This document shows positions 1 to 47,758 of a stretch of DNA of 64,000 bases, one piece after another. Origin of the DNA: Amoebidium appalachense (lineage: Eukaryota; Ichthyosporea); NCBI GenBank assembly GCA_963693365.1, contig CAVNZM010000011.1, positions 1,674,001-1,738,000 of the forward strand, written 5' to 3'. Below the pieces are notes generated by a model. The model did no database searches. It saw only the letters and a list, made by a program, of their open reading frames with translations, and was not told the DNA's origin. Position 1 is the stretch's first letter. Every line of letters starts with the position of its first letter. A program made the position numbers and the translations under genes.

Positions 1-18
1 GAGGGGGGGGAGGGGCGG

Positions 19-54
<36 letters not shown>

Positions 55-793
55 TAGGGAAAAAAGAAAGGGAGGAAGGAAGGGAAGGAGGGAGGCAGGA
101 AGGGAGGGAGGGGGGGGGGGGGGAGGGGAGGGGGTGATGTATGCGTTGGAGGGTTGGAAATAGGGAGGAGACAACAAAGAGCATCAACAAAACGTCACAA
201 AAGTGGGAAATCCAAAATCAAACAATTTAAGCGTGCAGGCAGGAGACACTTGAACAGAGCCCATCATCAGGGGGGTTCCTATGCCTCCACAAAAGCATGG
301 GTTCCGACTCTTTAACCTTAGAAGGAGGGAGGGAGGTAGAGAGAGAAAGAGAGAGTGAGAGGGAAAGGGAAAGAGAGAGTGGGTTTAGTGGGTGCGAAAT
401 CGTTAACAGGCCACAAAAATGCGTTCTCCGCAATCACAGAACACATTCGAAACTAAACATGAGCATTTCTTTTAAAATAAGCAAAACAGGAAATCCTCTG
501 AACTTTAGGTCCCACCACCCGATAAAAATCGACCCACTCCCTAGGCAATACGACAATGGTACAAACAAACCCTTGTCGTTGTATTCATGTTTTTTTTTAC
601 ACGGCAATGAATAAACTAACCACACGAACATCGACTCTTGAGCCGCAGGTTAACAGACCAATAAAGATGGACAGCTAATCGAGTGCAGGTAGTAGTATGA
701 GCCCAACCACCGAGGAGAACAGTGTGCGGGTGCGCAGGCGTGTGTATCTCCACCAAACACAGACACACATGCACACACACATACCGACACCCC

Positions 794-824
<31 letters not shown>

Positions 825-935
825 CAAAAAAAAAAAAAGAAAGAAAGAAAATAAATAAATAACCGCCAATAAAATAAAACATGTACATCTCGTATGGAAT
901 CATTTCCTGTATGACCAAAGGGGGTTGGTCCACAC
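1..935. other. Left-edge noncoding stretch
   Basis: No exon could be supported here. The first 130 bases are a GA microsatellite followed by G-rich DNA, then a dispersed repeat copy, a second GA-rich patch at about 330-390, and CA/poly(C)/poly(A) runs at 760-860. It is probably intron or downstream sequence of the minus-strand coilin-like gene, whose next exon is not visible before the edge. Confidence 0.5.
135..299 (+). repeat. Dispersed element R1, copy 1
   Basis: About 165 bases that recur nearly unchanged at 8911-9068 in the same orientation. Both copies follow a G run and end in a segment reading CAGAGCCCATCATCAGGGG and then a shared CCTATGCCTCCACAAAAGC tail. The CAGAGCCCAT-TCAGGGG end is shared with the R2 elements, so R1 and R2 look like members of one family with different interiors. 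No coding capacity is seen. Confidence 0.8.
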
Positions 936-2131
936 CTGGTTGGCGGTCTGTGTCCGGCACCTCAGTGACCACTACCTCATCTCCGTGAAAGAGGAAACTC
1001 GTGTCGGATATGGCTATGCCGTTGACAAAGCACTGTGTGGGTATTGTTTTGTTATTAGGCGGATAGCATGGATATACGAGAAACATCCTGTTTGCACATG
1101 CAAATATGGACAGACACAAACTTGCACCACCGCACACAAACAGCAGAGCCCAGAACAACACACAGCCCAGGGAAAGGTAGACGTGGTAGCCATGTGGAAA
1201 AATGTGGAAGAGGAGCTGGGTGGAGGGGTACCCGCTTAAAAAAAGAGAGGGAAACAGGGGTGGCGGCGATGGTGGATGGTTTTTTTTTTTTTTTTTTTTT
1301 TTTTGGGGGGGGGGGGGGGGGGGGAAGAAACCATGGTTGCCTGACCATGGTGCAGGAGGTGGGGGTGAGCGGTGAGGATGGGTGGGTGGGTGGGTTTGTG
1401 GGGGGCCGGGAGGGGGGAGGGGGGGGGGGGGGGGGGGAAGGAGAAAGAGGAGGAGGAGATGGTGGTGGTGGTGGTGGTGGGTGGGGGGGGGGGGGAGGGG
1501 GGAGGGAGAGGAAAGGTCAATAGGGTAAAGGTAAGCTTAAATGAAGGGGGGGGGGGGGGGGGGGGGGGGGGAGGGGGAGGGGGTGCGTTACACAGTACGA
1601 CCTCACAAGGACAACGAACAATACCGTGCAGATTTTGCCCCGGGGGGGGGGGGGGGGGGGGGGGGGGGGACGAAAAAAAAAAGCACACACGAGAGTATGC
1701 ATTCATGTGTGTGTGTGTGGGGGGGGGGGGGGGGGGGGGGGGGGGCAGGCCAGAGACAAAACGTCCAACGAACTGCAACAGGCCGTGTTTAAACAGATAC
1801 AAAGGAGAGAACACCATGCAAAGAAAGAGCCGAAGGCCAGACATGAGTCCAAACCATCAACAGGACAGGGTGCAAGGGGTGTAAGAAGGGTGGGGAGGGG
1901 GGTTTGAATGCGTCATAAAATACGAAGTACACACGAACAACGGATAACACGATGCACAAACCATACATAAAGAGTATGCATAATAAGCAGAGCCCATCCT
2001 TAGAGGGGGGCACGTCATCAACAGGGGGAGGGGGGGTGTATGTTTGGGAAAGGTGTGTGTCTGTGTGTCAGCCGGGGGAGGGGGTGGGTGGTTGGGTGGG
2101 TGGGTGGGTTGGTTGTTGTTTGTTTGTTTGT

Positions 2132-2181
<50 letters not shown>

Positions 2182-2310
2182 AAGAGGGGTGCATCATAAG
2201 TACAAAGCCACGATGGGAAACACTCTGCAGGACACATGCAAAGGCAAACATTCAAGTATGCATCCTCAGAAACACGCGGAATATGCAACATAAGGAGACC
2301 CCATCCTCTG

Positions 2311-2362
<52 letters not shown>

Positions 2363-2588
2363 ATGTGTGGGTGTGTTTTGGGAGGGGGGGGGGGGGGGGG
2401 GGGGTGTCCAAAAAGCACCTTGAGCCTCTCAGGGGGGGTAGTGACGCCTAGCTCGGAGCGCACAAACAGCACAATGTCCACCAAGGTGGTGCCCCGGTCA
2501 ATAATGTAGAAGTAGCCCTGGTCGTGCGGGTGTGTCTTGACAACCACACGACGGCGTGCATCCATAGGCATGGAATGCGAAGATGCAG
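936..2588 (-). CDS. Coilin-like N-terminal domain protein (5' part)
   Basis: Two exons join in phase 0: 2588-2419 (ATG at 2571) and 1032-936, the second ending in phase 1. The first 83 residues give a basic strand (ARRRVVVKTH), then YFYIIDRGTTLVDIVLFVRS, then LKCFVNGIAISD and FLFHGDEVVV. This order of two strands, a helix with an LI/VR motif, a strand, a short polar turn and a final DEVVV strand resembles the beta-grasp N-terminus of coilin, the scaffold of Cajal bodies involved in snRNP assembly. The ATG follows an in-exon leader, so 2588-2572 is likely 5' UTR. The C-terminal part lies outside the window or was not recognised. Another ubiquitin-like protein is possible; the exons themselves are firmer than the family. 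Confidence 0.42.
1902..2010 (-). repeat. Dispersed element R2, copy a
   Basis: Read on the minus strand it starts CTAAGGATGGGCTCTGC and ends GTACTTCGT...GACGCATTCAAACCCCC, with the C run as its tail. Other copies are near 2181, 6393, 25876, 59889 and 61649. It lies in the intron of the coilin-like gene. Confidence 0.75.
2181..2313 (-). repeat. Dispersed element R2, copy b
   Basis: A diverged or composite copy. On the minus strand it contains CATACTTGAATGTTTGCC and TTTGCATGTGTCCT, which recur in the copies at 6393 and 25876. A G run of about 50 bases abuts it on the left and a GT microsatellite on the right. Confidence 0.6.
2312..2374. repeat. GT microsatellite and poly(G) beside a splice donor
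   Basis: A GT repeat followed at 2384-2404 by a G run. On the minus (sense) strand of the coilin-like gene the C run starts about 14 bases after the exon end at 2419. Confidence 0.85.
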
Positions 2589-2598
2589 CTACAATGGG

Positions 2599-2670
<72 letters not shown>

Positions 2671-3180
2671 GAAAGGCGTGGGAGGGTTTTGGGGTTGTCG
2701 GGCATGGGCTGTGCGTGTTTTGTGCAAACAGGTGGTGTGTGAACCTTGTGCATTAGTGCAACTTCACACGTGAACTCACAACTGCTACATTTGAAACTTC
2801 GTTCCATAAGAACGGTTATAAAACTGTTGTTTATCGCACCTAGAGACAGGGGAACAGCGGAAGCAGGGAAGTAAACATGTGAGGGTATTGCTGACACAGG
2901 CAGGCCAAGGCGTAAAGGCCGACACCTTGAAACAGGGTCTTGTCTCTCCACGTTCACGTTTCGCTCCATACACAACGCCAAACCAGTTGCAACTCGACCC
3001 GATGCAGTGTAGGGACGGAGAAGAAAGACATGGGGGTGATGACACAGCACACACCCCGACATCACCGCAACTAAAACGAGGCAGTACACGAAGAAACAGA
3101 TAAACACACGGAGTATAAAAAAACAAAAAGACCCCACTCGAGGACACTTCGCTTCACCCAAACAAGGGGGGAAAGGGGGG

Positions 3181-3214
<34 letters not shown>

Positions 3215-4311
3215 GCACAGGAAACAAGGAAAAAGGGCGTAAACCAACAAGACAAAAAATATCGCAAGGTGCAGCGGAGCGCGAAATTGCGCGATGCTGG
3301 GTACAGGGTCTAAGAAACAAGCCGTGGGTGTGAGTTATAGCATCCAAAAACAAAACACACAATACGTCAGCAGAACAGTTGTGCATGGGCTGGGAACTTG
3401 TGGTTGTGCTTGTGTGTAATGAGCACACATGAACTTCTGCTTGGCAAAGGTATTTAAGAAAGAGAGAGTAAGAAGCCGAAGTGGAATTGTGCACGAGAGA
3501 GACAGGAAGGATGGTGGCTTGCACGTGGAGTCCAAGACTCGTCTTGTGTTGTTTTCCACAAAGTTTATTAAGTAGACGGGAATCTCTGCGCGAGAACTCT
3601 CGCTGAGCGGAAGAGCTACAAGGGTTGGGAGCCAAGCAACTACAACTACGCCATCCTAACCCCCATTTAGAAGTGCAGACTGGTGAAAGCAAACGTGTCT
3701 GCCCGCAAGAACCAGAAGGTGAGCTGTTGCGAACATCAAAAAGTTAAGCGAGCAATTTGGGAAGAACCATGAGTAACAACTTCCAGACTAAGCTAGAATA
3801 CGCAACTGGCTCTCTCCACCGACCCGCTCAGTAAAAACAAGGAGGTGAGAGTAAACGCACCTTCCCCTTCGGTCGCAGTTTCCATCCTTTTTCCTGTCGC
3901 GTTGCTGTCGCATTTTCCGTTTGGTTCTGTCGCAGACTGCAAGCGCTATCGTATTTTTTGCCCTACCTCCACCGATAAGTTTGGATCGGCAAGATTGGTT
4001 GGCCGATCGGCGGAATCGGGTTTTATTCCGACTGAGACTCGTTGAACGCGAAAACGTGATCGTTGCGCAGACAATTGATTATGATTGGTGGAGCATCCTC
4101 GATCGTCGGTTTGTTGTGCAACACATTCCCATCGTTTTTTCACAGGGCTCCATGTCCGTTTGTCCGTTATTTCGCGTTTTCGCTTTCGCGACAAGCGAAC
4201 AAAAGTTACATCCAGTAGCAGCTGCAGAATCCCCCTTTTTTCTCTTTCTCAACCCACAACTTCAATATTTTCTTTTCCTAAAACCAAAAAGTTTAACAAA
4301 AGGTGTTAGCG
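2589..4311. promoter_or_regulatory. Divergent intergenic region, coilin-like and zinc-cluster genes
   Basis: The two genes start in opposite directions from this 1.7-kb interval. It holds a GT microsatellite (about 2598-2667), a poly(G) run (3179-3213) and an otherwise mixed sequence at 3290-4300. An inverted CCAAT (GATTGG) lies at about 4083-4088, 225 bases before the plus-strand ATG. No convincing TATA box was found. Upstream noncoding exons of either gene could lie here. The long minus-strand open frame at 2589-3692 has no recognisable domain and is not called. Confidence 0.4.
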
Positions 4312-6133
4312 ATGGAAAACGACACGTCCCAGCCGCCGGCACCTGCCGATCCATCGTCCACAGACACACCCACAGCGAGGGAAAACGACACATCCCAGCC
4401 ACCCGCACCCGCCGATCCATCTGCAGACACATCCACACCTATGGAAACAGGGGAGACAGACGTTAGCGCCAACAACACGGTCGAGGCCCAAAAGAACGAG
4501 CTAGCGGTAGAGACACCAAAGGAACCTGACGTGGAGGGTATAGGAGGCGAGGATAGGGAGACAGGGGAGAAAGATGGGGAGGGTGCAGCTGAGAACGAGA
4601 ACGATAAGAAAAGAAAGCGAGAAAGCGAAGACGGTGAAGAGGATGTAGCAGAGAAGGAAAAGGAAGGAGAGAGGGCTAAGGAAAAGGACAACGGGGTGGA
4701 TGGGACTAATCATGGGGAGGCTGGAGCGGACACGGCAGCAATTGAAGTTCATGGTGCCACCAGCTCGGAAGAAACTACATTGGCCGACGATGCACTGGCT
4801 GATATTCCAGAAGTTCTCCTGAAAAATGGGCGTGTGCCTGGGAAGTCTTGTGCCAACTGCCGCGCTATTCGCAAGCGGTGCGACGGGAGACAGAGGTCAT
4901 GTTTGAGGAAGGCACAGATCGCAGGTGTGTGAGTGGAATTACACTGATTTTGTGTTTGCCTGTTGCTAGATCTGGGAGTGGTCTTATTTTTGTAGATGCA
5001 TGGGAAAGATTCACACGAAACGGTTTCTTGGTTGGGCAAAAAGTTTCTTCAAGGCGCATGTGCGAGAGCAGCAATTGCCGGCTTCTGCAATTGGCACGCT
5101 AGGAATAGTTACCTGCTTGGCACGTTCTCTTGAAAAACAAGGGCCGGGGGAATTTCTTCTGGAATATTCTGCTCGATAAACTTCTTTATCTCCCCTCCCC
5201 CCCTTCCCCCTCTTTCCAAAAAAGAAGAAAAGGAACACCCCACCTGCCGCTTTCTGCTCCCTGTTACCCGTTGACACCAGACATCACTTTCCCATTAAGG
5301 CCACCTTCTATAAGACCTGACAAGTGACTTCCACTTGCTCCTTCCAGCCTATTACGCCAACATGAATATGCAGCCTCCCAGCACCCCTCCGGGAGTTGAA
5401 CGCCATGGAATGCCCAGGGACAGTGTCCCAATTCCACCAAGATCCGTTAATCGTCCGACTGGCCTCCATCCAGCACTGGCTTTTCTTAGCCAAGTAGTGG
5501 AGGACATGAGTGGCAAGCGCATTAAGAAGAAGCTCAAGGATCAGATTCCCCTCATCAACGACATACTGGTGCAGCAGGTGCGAGTTTTGGTTTGTTTTTG
5601 TATGTGTGTTGGGTCTGCAGATTGGATAGACATGTGTGGTGCTGGTAGTGTGGTAGCTGTGTTTGGAAGGCTGGCCGGCCTAATTAATGAGGGTGGGGCA
5701 AAGAGAGGGGCCAGGGCATGTGAGGATTGGTGGTATGTGCGCGTGTGTTTGTGTTTGGTCGGACCTCGGGAGGGTACGGATGTTGTTTTCTGGGTCATTG
5801 CCTTTGTGTCTTGTGCTTGCAAATATTCTATCTTTATTTGAAGCGAAGGGGGGGGGGGGGGGGGGGGGGGGAGGGGAGAGATGTGTAATGCTTACTTGGT
5901 GTTTGGACACGTTTGTGTGTTGACGTTTTGTTCTTCTTTTAAGACATTTGGTGTACATCTTTACTTCATAAATTTGTGATTGATTTAAGGAGGCCGCTCT
6001 GTGCCTCCCCTCCCTCCCTCCCCCCCCCCCAAAAAATAAAATAAAATTAAACACACACATCACCAGCACCACCAAAAAATAAGAACAAGGATACGAATGG
6101 TAGAAATCACTATTAGCAAGCACAATTACTGCC

Positions 6134-6164
<31 letters not shown>

Positions 6165-6669
6165 TTTTTTTTTTTTTTTTTCATATATACATATTTTCGT
6201 GGTCTGACCCTGGTGGGCAGGATGTGCAAATTCGGCAGCTGCAGAGCTATCTGGCCGTGCAGGGCCAATACATGTCCTCCGCCCAGGGCAGATCCATGAT
6301 GGGCGACTTTGGCCGGTAGTTTTTCCTTCCTTTTTTTTTTTTTTTTTTTTTCCCTCCCACTCCCTTTGTTTGCTTCTAGTAACGACTCCTCCCCCTACTG
6401 TGCGCTATGTTGCATACTTGAATGTTTGCCTTTGCATGTGTCCTTCGTGTATGCGTACTTCGTACCGTGTTCCGCATTCAACCCCCCCCCCCCCCCCCCC
6501 CCCCCTCCACCGCCGCCAGAGGTGAATGCATGTTCTTGCGGTACTCCTGTGAGTATGCGGCAAGGGGGATGTTTGTAAATCATGGGGAATTTTGTATTAC
6601 AGGGCCGAGTGCTTTGATCCCCATTTGCCATTAGCTTCGTGGTATCGTAATTCGGTTGTTCCAGAGATT

Positions 6670-6701
<32 letters not shown>

Positions 6702-7340
6702 CCCCCTCTTCCCCTTCCCCCTTCCCCCCCTCTCTATTGTTACTCTACCAGCCAAAGCACGTCCAACTGCCCCCTATTGCTGTATACCACCCACATTTAC
6801 AGACTTCTCAACTAACACACCTCTAGTGGCAGGGAGCCAGCCAAAAAGAAGCGCAAAGTTATCGAGGTGGTGGATCTCGAGGCTCCTCCGAAGAGGCCCC
6901 AACCCTCCCCTGCCCCATTCACTTACCAACCACCCTCCGCCTCCACCGAATGGACATATGTTCCCCGTCCCGGTGCCTTCATCAAAAAGACCAAAAGGAA
7001 GAAGAGAGACCTGAAGAAAACACCACCCAGCTCCCCAGGCAGCCCCTCCCCCCCAGCCAGCAAGACACCCACCCCCAAGAAAGTAGTGTCGTTCTACGAT
7101 CTGCCCAGGCCAACAAACACGACCGTCAACCCCGCCCTTGCTAGGCCCAAGCATGTACCTACCCCCGCACGTGTGCCCACACACATCCCTCAGTTCTGGC
7201 AAAAACCTACCCCACGGCTCATTGCTCCCACCGGCCCGGTGGTCAATGCAACACCTGTGGCAGAGAGACCTTCAAACCCTTCACCAGCAAGTAGTGGCCC
7301 AAGGACGAAGGCTGCGAGAAAGATGGCTGCTAGCAGCTAG
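4312..7340 (+). CDS. Nuclear protein with partial Zn2Cys6 (GAL4-type) motif
   Basis: Four exons with matching phases: 4312-4924, 5348-5577, 6221-6315 and 6833-7340; 481 residues. The N-terminus repeats ENDTSQPPAPADPS at residues 2-15 and 24-37, then runs into a long Glu/Lys-rich region. Residues 180-197 read CANCRAIRKRCDGRQRSC, the C-x2-C-x6-C opening and CDG signature of fungal-type binuclear zinc clusters, but cysteines five and six are not visible. Exons 2-3 encode a helical, Leu/Ile-rich stretch that may be a dimerisation region. Exon 4 starts with PAKKKRKV (residues 315-322), matching the SV40-type nuclear signal, followed by a Pro/Lys-rich tail. The likely role is a DNA-binding regulator; target unknown. 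A small missed exon could restore the cluster. Confidence 0.75.
5849..6178. repeat. Homopolymer runs in intron 2 of the zinc-cluster gene
   Basis: A poly(G) run at 5849-5871 and a poly(C) run followed by poly(T) at about 6136-6181. The last sits about 40 bases before the exon 3 acceptor and could act as its pyrimidine tract. Confidence 0.85.
6393..6505 (+). repeat. Dispersed element R2, copy c (head truncated)
   Basis: Shares about 85 bases with 25900-25997 almost unchanged, including TTGCATACTTGAATGTTTGC and GTACTTCGTACCGTGTTCCG, and ends in the same way in a long C run. The GAGGATGGGCTC head is missing. It lies in intron 3 of the zinc-cluster gene. Confidence 0.78.
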
Positions 7341-8264
7341 GACGGATGGTTCGTTTAGGAAGTGGTGTCAAAGGTTGGGTCGCGTGTGGACAAGGATGTT
7401 ATTGAGTTAATAGTGTGTGCGTGTTGTGGTGTGTTAGTGTGAAAGGGGATGGGAAATAAGGGGTGTACTAATGGCTAGGTTTGCATTCCTCCATGATTTC
7501 TACACATGGCGATTGAGCAGTTTCTAAGAAAGAAAGCACCAGAGGAGCAAAAAGTCATTAATCGAATTTGATGTTCAGTATTGCGCAATACTAGTGACGA
7601 CCTAGACTTCAATGTAGTTTGTGCGGATGTGATGTTGGCTTGTGTTGACGTCCGAATTTTTGCAGATTATCGGAAGTTTTTCAGTTCTAGACCGCGTTCC
7701 CGGTTTATCTGGGGGGTTTTTTTTTATAACGATATAGGGCCACACGGCTACAACTGTGGAGACAGGTGATATGTATCAAGGCTTTATTTTGTACCTTTTC
7801 TTTCTCACGTTTCCTGAAACCCAGCAGACAGAAGCAGGTTTGAATATCGGCTAACTTTGTATTAATTGAGGGGAGAACGTACTTATGAACATGTGACATG
7901 ACAAAGTAGTGTGTTTCTCGACACAGCTTTGCTTTAAATAAAGGGTTGCTTTTTGCCTCTTTGAAAGTAACGAATTCCCACGGGAAAGAACTTTGTCGTC
8001 GCGTCGCAATGTGACGTAAATCATAGGAGAAAAAGAAAAGAAAAAAAGAAAAAGAAAGAAAGAAAGAGAGATAAAAAGACAAGGGTCTAAATCTTCACAC
8101 ACGGTGTACGCTAAAATCCTGCACCCATGAGCAGTATAGTCACTTTGCCTCCCCCCCAAAAATACGTGCATATCTCTTTCGCAGATATTGATGCCCTCCT
8201 AGCTTTGCTGTTCATCCATATTTCACGTATGTGACCATTACATACCTATATACCTGCATCAATT
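7341..8264. other. Intergenic region between convergent genes
   Basis: No gene seen. The plus-strand zinc-cluster gene ends at 7340 and the minus-strand Misato gene at 8487. There is an A/G-rich run at 8025-8070, and AATAAA-like hexamers occur on both strands near 7780 and 7938, which could serve as polyadenylation signals. Confidence 0.5.
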
Positions 8265-8486
8265 ATATCTCCTCTGAAGTCTATCACTGCTCCATCCATG
8301 TCTTTTCTGCAGTTTATCAAAACTCTGTGAATATTTGTGCTTTGCTGTCTATCAACACTCCACGATATCTCATTTGCAGTATATCAATACCCCACAAATA
8401 TATTTCTTCTGCAGTATATCAATGCTCAATGTATATCCCCTCTGCAGTCTATCAATACCCCACGAATATATCCCCTCCGCAGTCTA

Positions 8487-8505
<19 letters not shown>
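8265..8505. repeat. Minisatellite overlapping the Misato stop codon
   Basis: About six degenerate copies of a roughly 30-36-base unit built on GCAGTCTATCAATACCCCAC and AATATATCCCCTC. The last unit continues into the terminal Misato exon: the reverse complement of GTCTATCAATGCTCCAAG supplies its last sense codons and the TGA. Confidence 0.7.
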
Positions 8506-19377
<10,872 letters not shown>

Positions 19378-20187
19378 TTTACTCGTGTGGGTCTTAACCC
19401 TAAGCCGGTGATATTTCCCGACTGTCAAATATGAGACGAATTGTATTACTACAAGGGCTGGACACGTACTCTAATAGTTTGCATGATGCTATTTCACACC
19501 ACCGATGTTCATTCAAATCACGACTATCCAGCGGCAACAACAAGCATCCAGTGCAGCATAAGATAAAGCCTTTAATACTGCGTGTAAAAACGCTAACCCC
19601 AGCGTAGACTCACTGGCGACTGGGACGCTTCCAGTTTTACTTAGTGTGCACTGACGGTGACGGGAGCGCAACGCCTCTACGTATATGGATGCGAGTCACC
19701 TCACCTGTACGTCACTGTCATCCCTTTAGTAGAACAAGGTGTTCTACTTTGTTAACATGGTTGGGTTACGCAGCATCAGAACCTAGCTCCTATTAGTGCA
19801 GCACGCACTCTTACGTAAGTGTGCCGAACATTGATCATCTGTCATGTCTGTGGAACGGCCGCACCATTAGACAGCTACAGTAGGTAGAGTGCTGCTGGTG
19901 ACACTGAAGTAAACATTAGGGTTAGTTACCTCTTACCCACTAGCTGGTCAATGATGTTATAATAGTGGTATTAAAAACAGATGATTGACTCCCAAGGACC
20001 GTGACGTATATGTGTCAGGTCGTACGTATGTAGCCTTGTCGGTTGCGTTCCCCTTCTTTACCCTTGCAAAGAACCACCCGGCTACCTTAATGCAGGGTCC
20101 ATTGGCCCACTATTCTTAGCAAGTAGGACACTAAAATGCTGCACGGCTGCATGGCTGGCATCTGCACCCGTGCTTGGAGACTTAAGA
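19378..20187. promoter_or_regulatory. Divergent intergenic region, Misato and zinc-finger genes
   Basis: The start codons of the two head-to-head genes are 810 bases apart. This is one of the few parts of the window free of homopolymers and microsatellites, consistent with a shared control region. I see CRE-like half sites (TGACG, CGTCA) but no clear TATA box. Confidence 0.45.
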
Positions 20188-31054
<10,867 letters not shown>

Positions 31055-31097
31055 ATGGATTAAAGGTTGTACATATGTTTCGTGGGTGTGTGTGTGT

Positions 31098-31131
<34 letters not shown>

Positions 31132-31166
31132 CGTTTCTTTTTTTTTCTTTTCCCCCCTCCTTTTTT

Positions 31167-31203
<37 letters not shown>

Positions 31204-31642
31204 TTCGAAGGTTACAATTTTTCAAAAGTTACTAATAGTACTATTTTTCTAATGCTCCCCGATTATCGGGATTTTCGAATGGGCCTGTGGTGGTGTGCTT
31301 CGCACAATAGCAGCCGGAGATATGTATGATGTGCAATCACCTATCGATGGTTTTTTAGTCGCTGGGTTGTTGTGAACCATTCGTGTGATGAATAGTATAA
31401 CAGTTAGTGTAGGACTGCCACATAAATGCAATCATTCTAGTAGGCCTATTAGTGGGGGCCATAATAGACATGAACATATTCCTACTTTAAATTTAGTTGT
31501 TTTTTATTACCTGAGCACAAATGTACTGTGCCACATTCAGAAGACACAAATCCTGCCTGCCATGCAGTGGGCCGGAGGTGTGGAGCCAAGCTTTGAATGT
31601 ACAATCAGCACGGAACGTCAGCATGAAACTGAGTCTGATGGC
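31055..31642. other. Intergenic region, zinc-finger to EGF gene
   Basis: No gene seen. It holds poly(G) runs at 31099-31130 and 31170-31201, then unremarkable sequence. It should contain the zinc-finger 3' end and the EGF gene promoter, but neither a clear polyadenylation signal nor a TATA box was found. Confidence 0.5.
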
Positions 31643-31711
31643 ATGCAGGGGAGCACCGTACACGCGCTGCTAATGTTAACAGTGCTAGCCCTAGTCTCAG
31701 GCCTGGGAATG
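31643..31711 (+). CDS. Candidate signal-peptide exon of the EGF gene
   Basis: ATG at 31643 opens MQGSTVHALLMLTVLALVSG, a short polar start followed by a hydrophobic core and small residues, as in a secretory signal. A GT donor after GGAATGT gives phase 1, which fits the phase-1 acceptor of the first EGF exon at 32032. A CA repeat lies in the intervening intron. The donor choice is uncertain. Confidence 0.45.
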
Positions 31712-31841
31712 TGTGTGACTGTGTGTGCGCGCGCGCGTATCATAGCGCGTTTGTGCAGTGTGCCACCGGTGCGTGTTTGTGTGCATGTGTGCATGTGTGT
31801 ACATGTGCATGCGTGTGTGCGTGTGTGCATGTACGTGTGCT

Positions 31842-31916
<75 letters not shown>

Positions 31917-32031
31917 AACATGGGAAGGGAAAGTAGAAGAATGAAAATGAGGGAGGCTACAATAGACTCCAGGGACATGTATGGAAATAACCAATCAAAA
32001 CCCACCATTAAATCTTTTGATGCCCGTGCAG

Positions 32032-46569
<14,538 letters not shown>

Positions 46570-47545
46570 GTATTTCACCCTGTTTTTTGTTCTCCCATCT
46601 CTGCTCCAACCGATTGGGGTTTAGCCTACACACTTTTTATTGCGTGGACACTGCCGGAGGCCCAGCCACATTCGACGGCCTACTGCGTTTTCCAGCACAG
46701 CCAATCAAATGCAGCCAGTGACATATGTACATGCTAGGCAACAATGAGCGCCATCGTAGTATCTGACACCCCTATTACATATTATGGGTAAGCAGAGGCT
46801 AGCATCGGTAGCTCCGAAAGAAAGTTAAGGCACCGGATCACAATATCATACTGTGCAGCATTAATAAGGTGATCTAGGATAGTCATCTTAAAACGGATAT
46901 ATTGAGGAAGAGAGGAAGAAAAGAGAATAAAACCGCCAATAACCTCCGGTTCTAATACATTAGCTAACAGGTTGCATTTATTGATAGATATTCCATACAC
47001 AGTGTTACACACACACAAGAACACACACACGTACACAAATGTGTGTGTGTGCCGGCATGTGTGACAATATCATATGCCCACAGACACGTGCACGCACACG
47101 CATGTGCGCACGCGCGCGCGCGCGCACGCACACACACACACGCACATGCACACGCACACGGACACGGACACGGACACGGACACGCATACACACACACACT
47201 CAAGGAAGGACTACCACCCTGTTTCTTTATTGGTGTGCCATTTCTCCCTATCCCCAACACTTCTAAGTGGGGGGCGATCGTATGTCCGTACCTGCGCTCC
47301 CGGGAATTTTAGACCCCGTTTCCAAATGTGTGTAACAGTATGTAACTAGTAGCTACAGAAAATGGAACCTCGTTATACCAAAATACCCATATTTAGCGTG
47401 AGTTTATTGATTTTACTCTATGTAGATCCACATGCAGTCCTATGTCTGTAACGGAATTTTAGGTGGCCTAAATGTCGAAACTGGAAAATCGTAAATCCGC
47501 TGTTACACACATACGACTCACCCCAACACATATAAGTTTTGGGAG

Positions 47546-47758
47546 ATCCATCAACTGCGCACCATCGTCACCGCCCCCAGCAAGGTTCAGATGCGCCATA
47601 ATACAACAAAAAAGAAAAAGAAAAGAGAAATGAAGAAATAAAGAAGGGAACTATAATAATAAAGCGTTAGAAAGAAAATACAGTTCATATCGTGAATTAT
47701 ATGCTGAACAAAAGGCTTGACCTGGATGTGCTGCCATGCTGGAATGGGGACAATTAAA
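47546..47758 (+). mobile_element. MITE-like element, truncated copy
   Basis: Shares GCTGCGCACCATCGT, CATAATACAACAAAAAAG, AAAGCGTTAGAAAGAA and GGGACAATTAA with the adjacent copy at 47759-48048. The left TIR is missing and the right end stops where the next copy begins. Confidence 0.7.

Noticed and set aside
1236-1844. Long open frames rich in Pro or Gly over C/G runs, here and at many other places
   Set aside because: They are translations of homopolymers with no unique sequence, usually open on both strands.
2589-3692. 367-codon minus-strand open frame
   Set aside because: No domain or conserved motif, ends in a microsatellite and a poly(P) stretch; more likely leader or intergenic DNA.
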